Of a stretch of 64,000 nt of DNA, positions 61,263-64,000 are shown one piece after another. A program made the position numbers and the translations under genes. Origin of the DNA: Cryptomeria japonica (lineage: Eukaryota > Streptophyta > Pinopsida > Cupressales > Cupressaceae); assembly GCF_030272615.1 (NCBI RefSeq), contig NC_081412.1, forward strand, positions 27,002,501 through 27,066,500, given 5' to 3'. The notes under the pieces were generated by a model that searched no databases, was not told where the DNA came from, and worked only from the letters and a program-made list of their open reading frames with translations. The number at the start of each line of letters is the position of its first letter. Position 1 is the first letter of the stretch.

Positions 61263-62060
61263 ATTTTTTAAATTGTAAAGTGGAAAATTGAACCCTAGTG
61301 ACTCCCCACCTAGGAGAGAGAAAGGAAGTCACTAGGATGATTTTCACCTGAGGAAACTTTACATTCAAAAGAGGGGCTTGAATCCACTAGATCCAAATCT
61401 AAGGGAAGCGAGGATGTGATTCCAAGTGGATTGCAAGGGTTGAAGTGTGTTTTGCCCTCTTTTGTAAATAGGAAAGTTGACTTGTTGACTATGTGGAACA
61501 AAGAGAGAAATTGAGTTAAATGAGGAGCTACTAGTTCGAGATCGCGCTGTAACTTCATATCTGAGATCATTAGACTGATACAGATCTGCCCTACAAATTT
61601 GGAGAAAATTCGTCAGGACTATGGCGACTGTCTGCATGGTCCTCCAACAAATCTGCGAAATGAAAAGGGTTTCTCCGTCTCTGCAAATGAAGCCCAAACC
61701 TGCAATTACAGTTGCGCACCTGCAACCTACATAGAGAAAAGAAGGGGAGAAGGGTTGTGGATAGGGGTTTGCCTTATTCAAACCCCGGTTGATGAACCAA
61801 CCTTGAAAGAAAGTAATTGCAAATACCGAAATGTAAATAATGGAATTGTATACCTTGTAGATATGCAATTTGTCGATGATGATTGCTTTGCCTCTTGAAT
61901 ATAATCACAAGTGTTGCATGAAATGGCATGTAACATGACAAAACCCTAACACACACACACCTACTTGCAAATAAATATTGTAATATTGTTCCCATGGATG
62001 AATGAAGAAGACTTGAATGCTTGAATGCTTGATAATGAAGACCCTTTGCTTGAATTTTGT
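61263..62060. other. Unassigned mixed-composition sequence
   Basis: A 167-codon minus-strand frame (61868-61365) and shorter plus frames overlap here. I recognise none and doubt they are coding. A (CA)n stretch lies at 61951-61961. Confidence 0.4.
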
Positions 62061-62500
62061 TTATTATCCTTATCTTTCTCTTATATCGCCCCCCTAAATG
62101 AGGGAGTTGAATCTCCTTTTATACATGCCTCAAGGATTAATTTTCAATCATTGAAGGCTGCCAAAGAGGAAATGCCAACCCCGAAGTCGGATTATCCATA
62201 GGGGACTGGGCAGACCCAACATAGGGCCACCCTAAGAGGTGGGGACATGGGCACTACACCCTTGTCCTAGGGGGATAGGGGCACCATGCCCTTGTCTTGC
62301 CCTATTTTGGGGCCCGGACAGGGTCTGGAAACAAGGACAAGGCTTGAGAAAGGAGGGGTCCAAGCAGAGAAGGGTCTCAGTCAGGAAGGAGGGTGTCGTC
62401 ACCAAGGTGAGGACCTCGAATGTGGTTGAAATTGCCTATGTGAAGATTATGGGGAAGTTATGTAGAAGAGTTATAGGTATTTCAAGGTAACTCTAAAAAA
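62061..62500. repeat. GC-rich LTR-like segment
   Basis: Repeated phrases (GGGCAC(T/C)A..CCCTTGTC, then AGGGGGATAGGGGCACCATG) and G/C-rich blocks resemble LTR sequence of gymnosperm retroelements. No TG...CA ends were established. Confidence 0.35.
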
Positions 62501-63200
62501 GAAAAGAAAATTAAAATAGGCAAGCATAAAAATAAGAACTCACTTAGTAAGATAGGTTATTCTAGAGCATTGCAGTGCAATTCAACTTGACACCGAGATG
62601 CTTGTAGCCGAGAAAATTGCACAAACACAAATAATTGGAATATGCTGATAATAAGAAATATAATATATTTGATGCTGAAAATGGTTTTTCAAAGCCACAT
62701 GTTGAGGTTGAATTTCAATTTGTAAATGAGGAACTGCCAACAATTTTACATCATTTATTTGAACACAAATGGACTACTAAGAGGAGGGGGTGAATCAGTG
62801 GAGCTTTAAAACTTGAACCCACTAATGAATTAAAACATTAATAAAAGAGATCAAGAAAATCTAAATAGAGATGTCAAACACAATCACACACATAGAAAAC
62901 ACATGACACAAGATATACGAGGAAAACCCACGATGGGGAAAAACCTCGGTGAGAAATGTTGCTAGAGTCTACTACTCTAATCCAACCTCACAATGAAAAT
63001 ACTTGTTTATAAATTTTATGGGCACCAACCCAAAGGAGCACCAACCCCTAGCTTTATGGGCACCGACCCAAAGGAGCACCAACCCCCTATCTGAGCACCA
63101 ACCCAGATGATTACAATAAAATAAAATTACAATTGCAAGTTGAGTACCTTTTTACAAACGAGGTTTTGTAACCCGTTGTGTTATATACACTTAAGAATGG
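62501..63200. other. Retroelement-like sequence with short repeat
   Basis: AAGAGGAGGGGGTGAATCAG at 62778 and the GAGGAAAACCCACGATGGGG region near 62918 resemble conserved phrases in plant LTR elements. A 38-base direct duplication of TTTATGGGCACC(A/G)ACCCAAA..GGAGCACCAACCCC lies at 63014-63088. The assignment is tentative. Confidence 0.4.
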
Positions 63201-64000
63201 CTCAAATCTTTTCTGCACACAAGCTTTGTCCTTTGCACCCCGTTCTCTTCTTGTCTCTGCACACAACTCTCTAATTTCTACTTGGTTTAGTCCTCTTTCT
63301 CTTTCCCACTATGTGTAACTAATGTTCTGTATTATTTGCCTCGACTCTCAACTCTCTAGTCTCTGCTTCATATACTCCACCTCAATTCTCCTCTCTGTCT
63401 ACTCTCAAGTCGTAGTTCTTTGCTCTGAAGACTTTGGATCCTCTGTTCTTTTTCTCTACTACATTCAGTGCATATTTTCTTCTGAGTTCTTTCACACCCT
63501 CTATACAACCTTCTCACTTTTGTGCTTCTTGCTCTTTCTTTTTCTTCGCTCTTCTCTATTCAGCACACACACACACACCCTCTATACAATCTTCATTGCT
63601 CCCCACTGTGTAATGCAAATATTATGAATTTGATCCAGTGTGTTATTTTCTATGCTCTATTCCATATCCTTTGTTTCTACTTATCTTCTTCACCTCTTTG
63701 CTATACCTTTCTTATTTCCTTTCTTTGCCTTCTTAGTCCTCTATTTTTTCTGGCTTTTACTTTGGCTTTGAGCTCCCACTTATTCCCTCTTCACATTTGA
63801 TCATTTTGAGTGTAATCTCTTCTACTATGTTATGCCTACATTGACATCATGTTATTGCACCTGCGGCCCTTTTCTTTTTCATTTGTTTTGTACCCTATGT
63901 TTTTGCAGAGCTTCTTCACTTGCACGCCAACAACATTCACACTCATTCATTCACCTACCTCTATTTTTCACACTTCTCTCCATTTTTTGGTCATCTACAC
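63201..64000. other. CT-rich tail of the window
   Basis: The plus strand is strongly pyrimidine-rich, giving Phe/Leu/Ser-rich pseudo-frames. A short (CA)n lies at 63565-63579. No gene is seen. Confidence 0.5.

Noticed and set aside
63322-63800. Multi-pass membrane proteins
   Set aside because: Phe/Leu/Ser-rich frames come from pyrimidine-rich sequence and overlap each other without domain evidence.

Overview
This window looks like intergenic chromatin from a large, transposon-rich plant nuclear genome. Every recognisable coding family is a plant retroelement or plant-type gene: Ty3/Gypsy gag-protease, Copia gag, L1-type LINE with a plant RNase H domain, and a PPR fragment. The base composition, a very long solo LTR, deep nesting and old, divergent duplications fit a gymnosperm, perhaps a conifer. 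That is inference only, since no marker gene is present. I found no intact host gene, rRNA, tRNA or CRISPR array. The only host-gene trace is a decayed PPR fragment at about 50.7-51.1 kb.

Layout. 1-6556: the 5' half of a Ty3/Gypsy element on the minus strand (LTR, primer site, long leader, gag, protease, G-patch-like region). It runs off the left edge. 6557-12080: a LINE RNase H remnant on the minus strand. The Gypsy element interrupts it at 6556/6557, and a complete 5.1-kb Copia element (6790-11913) with LTRs, primer site, polypurine tract and an AATAG target duplication splits it again. The Copia element has gag but no integrase, reverse transcriptase or RNase H. 13217-14823: a poly(A)-tailed retroposon on the minus strand with a target-site duplication and no recognisable RT.

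15.1-59.4 kb is mostly one old tandem segmental duplication. Copy 1 is compact (about 15113-23260). Copy 2 starts at about 26823 and is stretched to about 59420 by large insertions: a 4.2-kb block at about 28.3-32.5 kb, an 11.85-kb terminal-inverted-repeat DNA transposon at about 36179-48026, and a 10-kb block at about 48.5-58.5 kb holding an unassigned stretch, the PPR fragment and a 7.4-kb LINE. The two copies therefore serve as empty-site controls that define the insertions.

The DNA transposon is the most unusual object. It has imperfect inverted termini and a candidate 9-10-bp target duplication. It carries a six-exon gene of unknown function on the plus strand and the start of a second, lysine/arginine-rich gene on the minus strand. 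A five-copy 358-bp satellite, itself split by a 3.4-kb solo LTR, lies between the two genes. Both subterminal regions carry a palindromic ATCGGATATCCGAT motif bracketing expanded low-complexity DNA. On the right, this is a 2.3-kb array of 20-bp modules in both orientations, flanked by mirror-image (GA)n and (CT)n tracts.

59.4-64 kb holds a possible gag remnant, a diverged 0.69-kb tandem duplication, GC-rich LTR-like sequence and CT-rich DNA. The coding remnants show many single-base stops of the TGG/CGA to TGA, CAG to TAG or TGG to TAG type, consistent with silenced, methylated elements. All boundaries were placed by eye.
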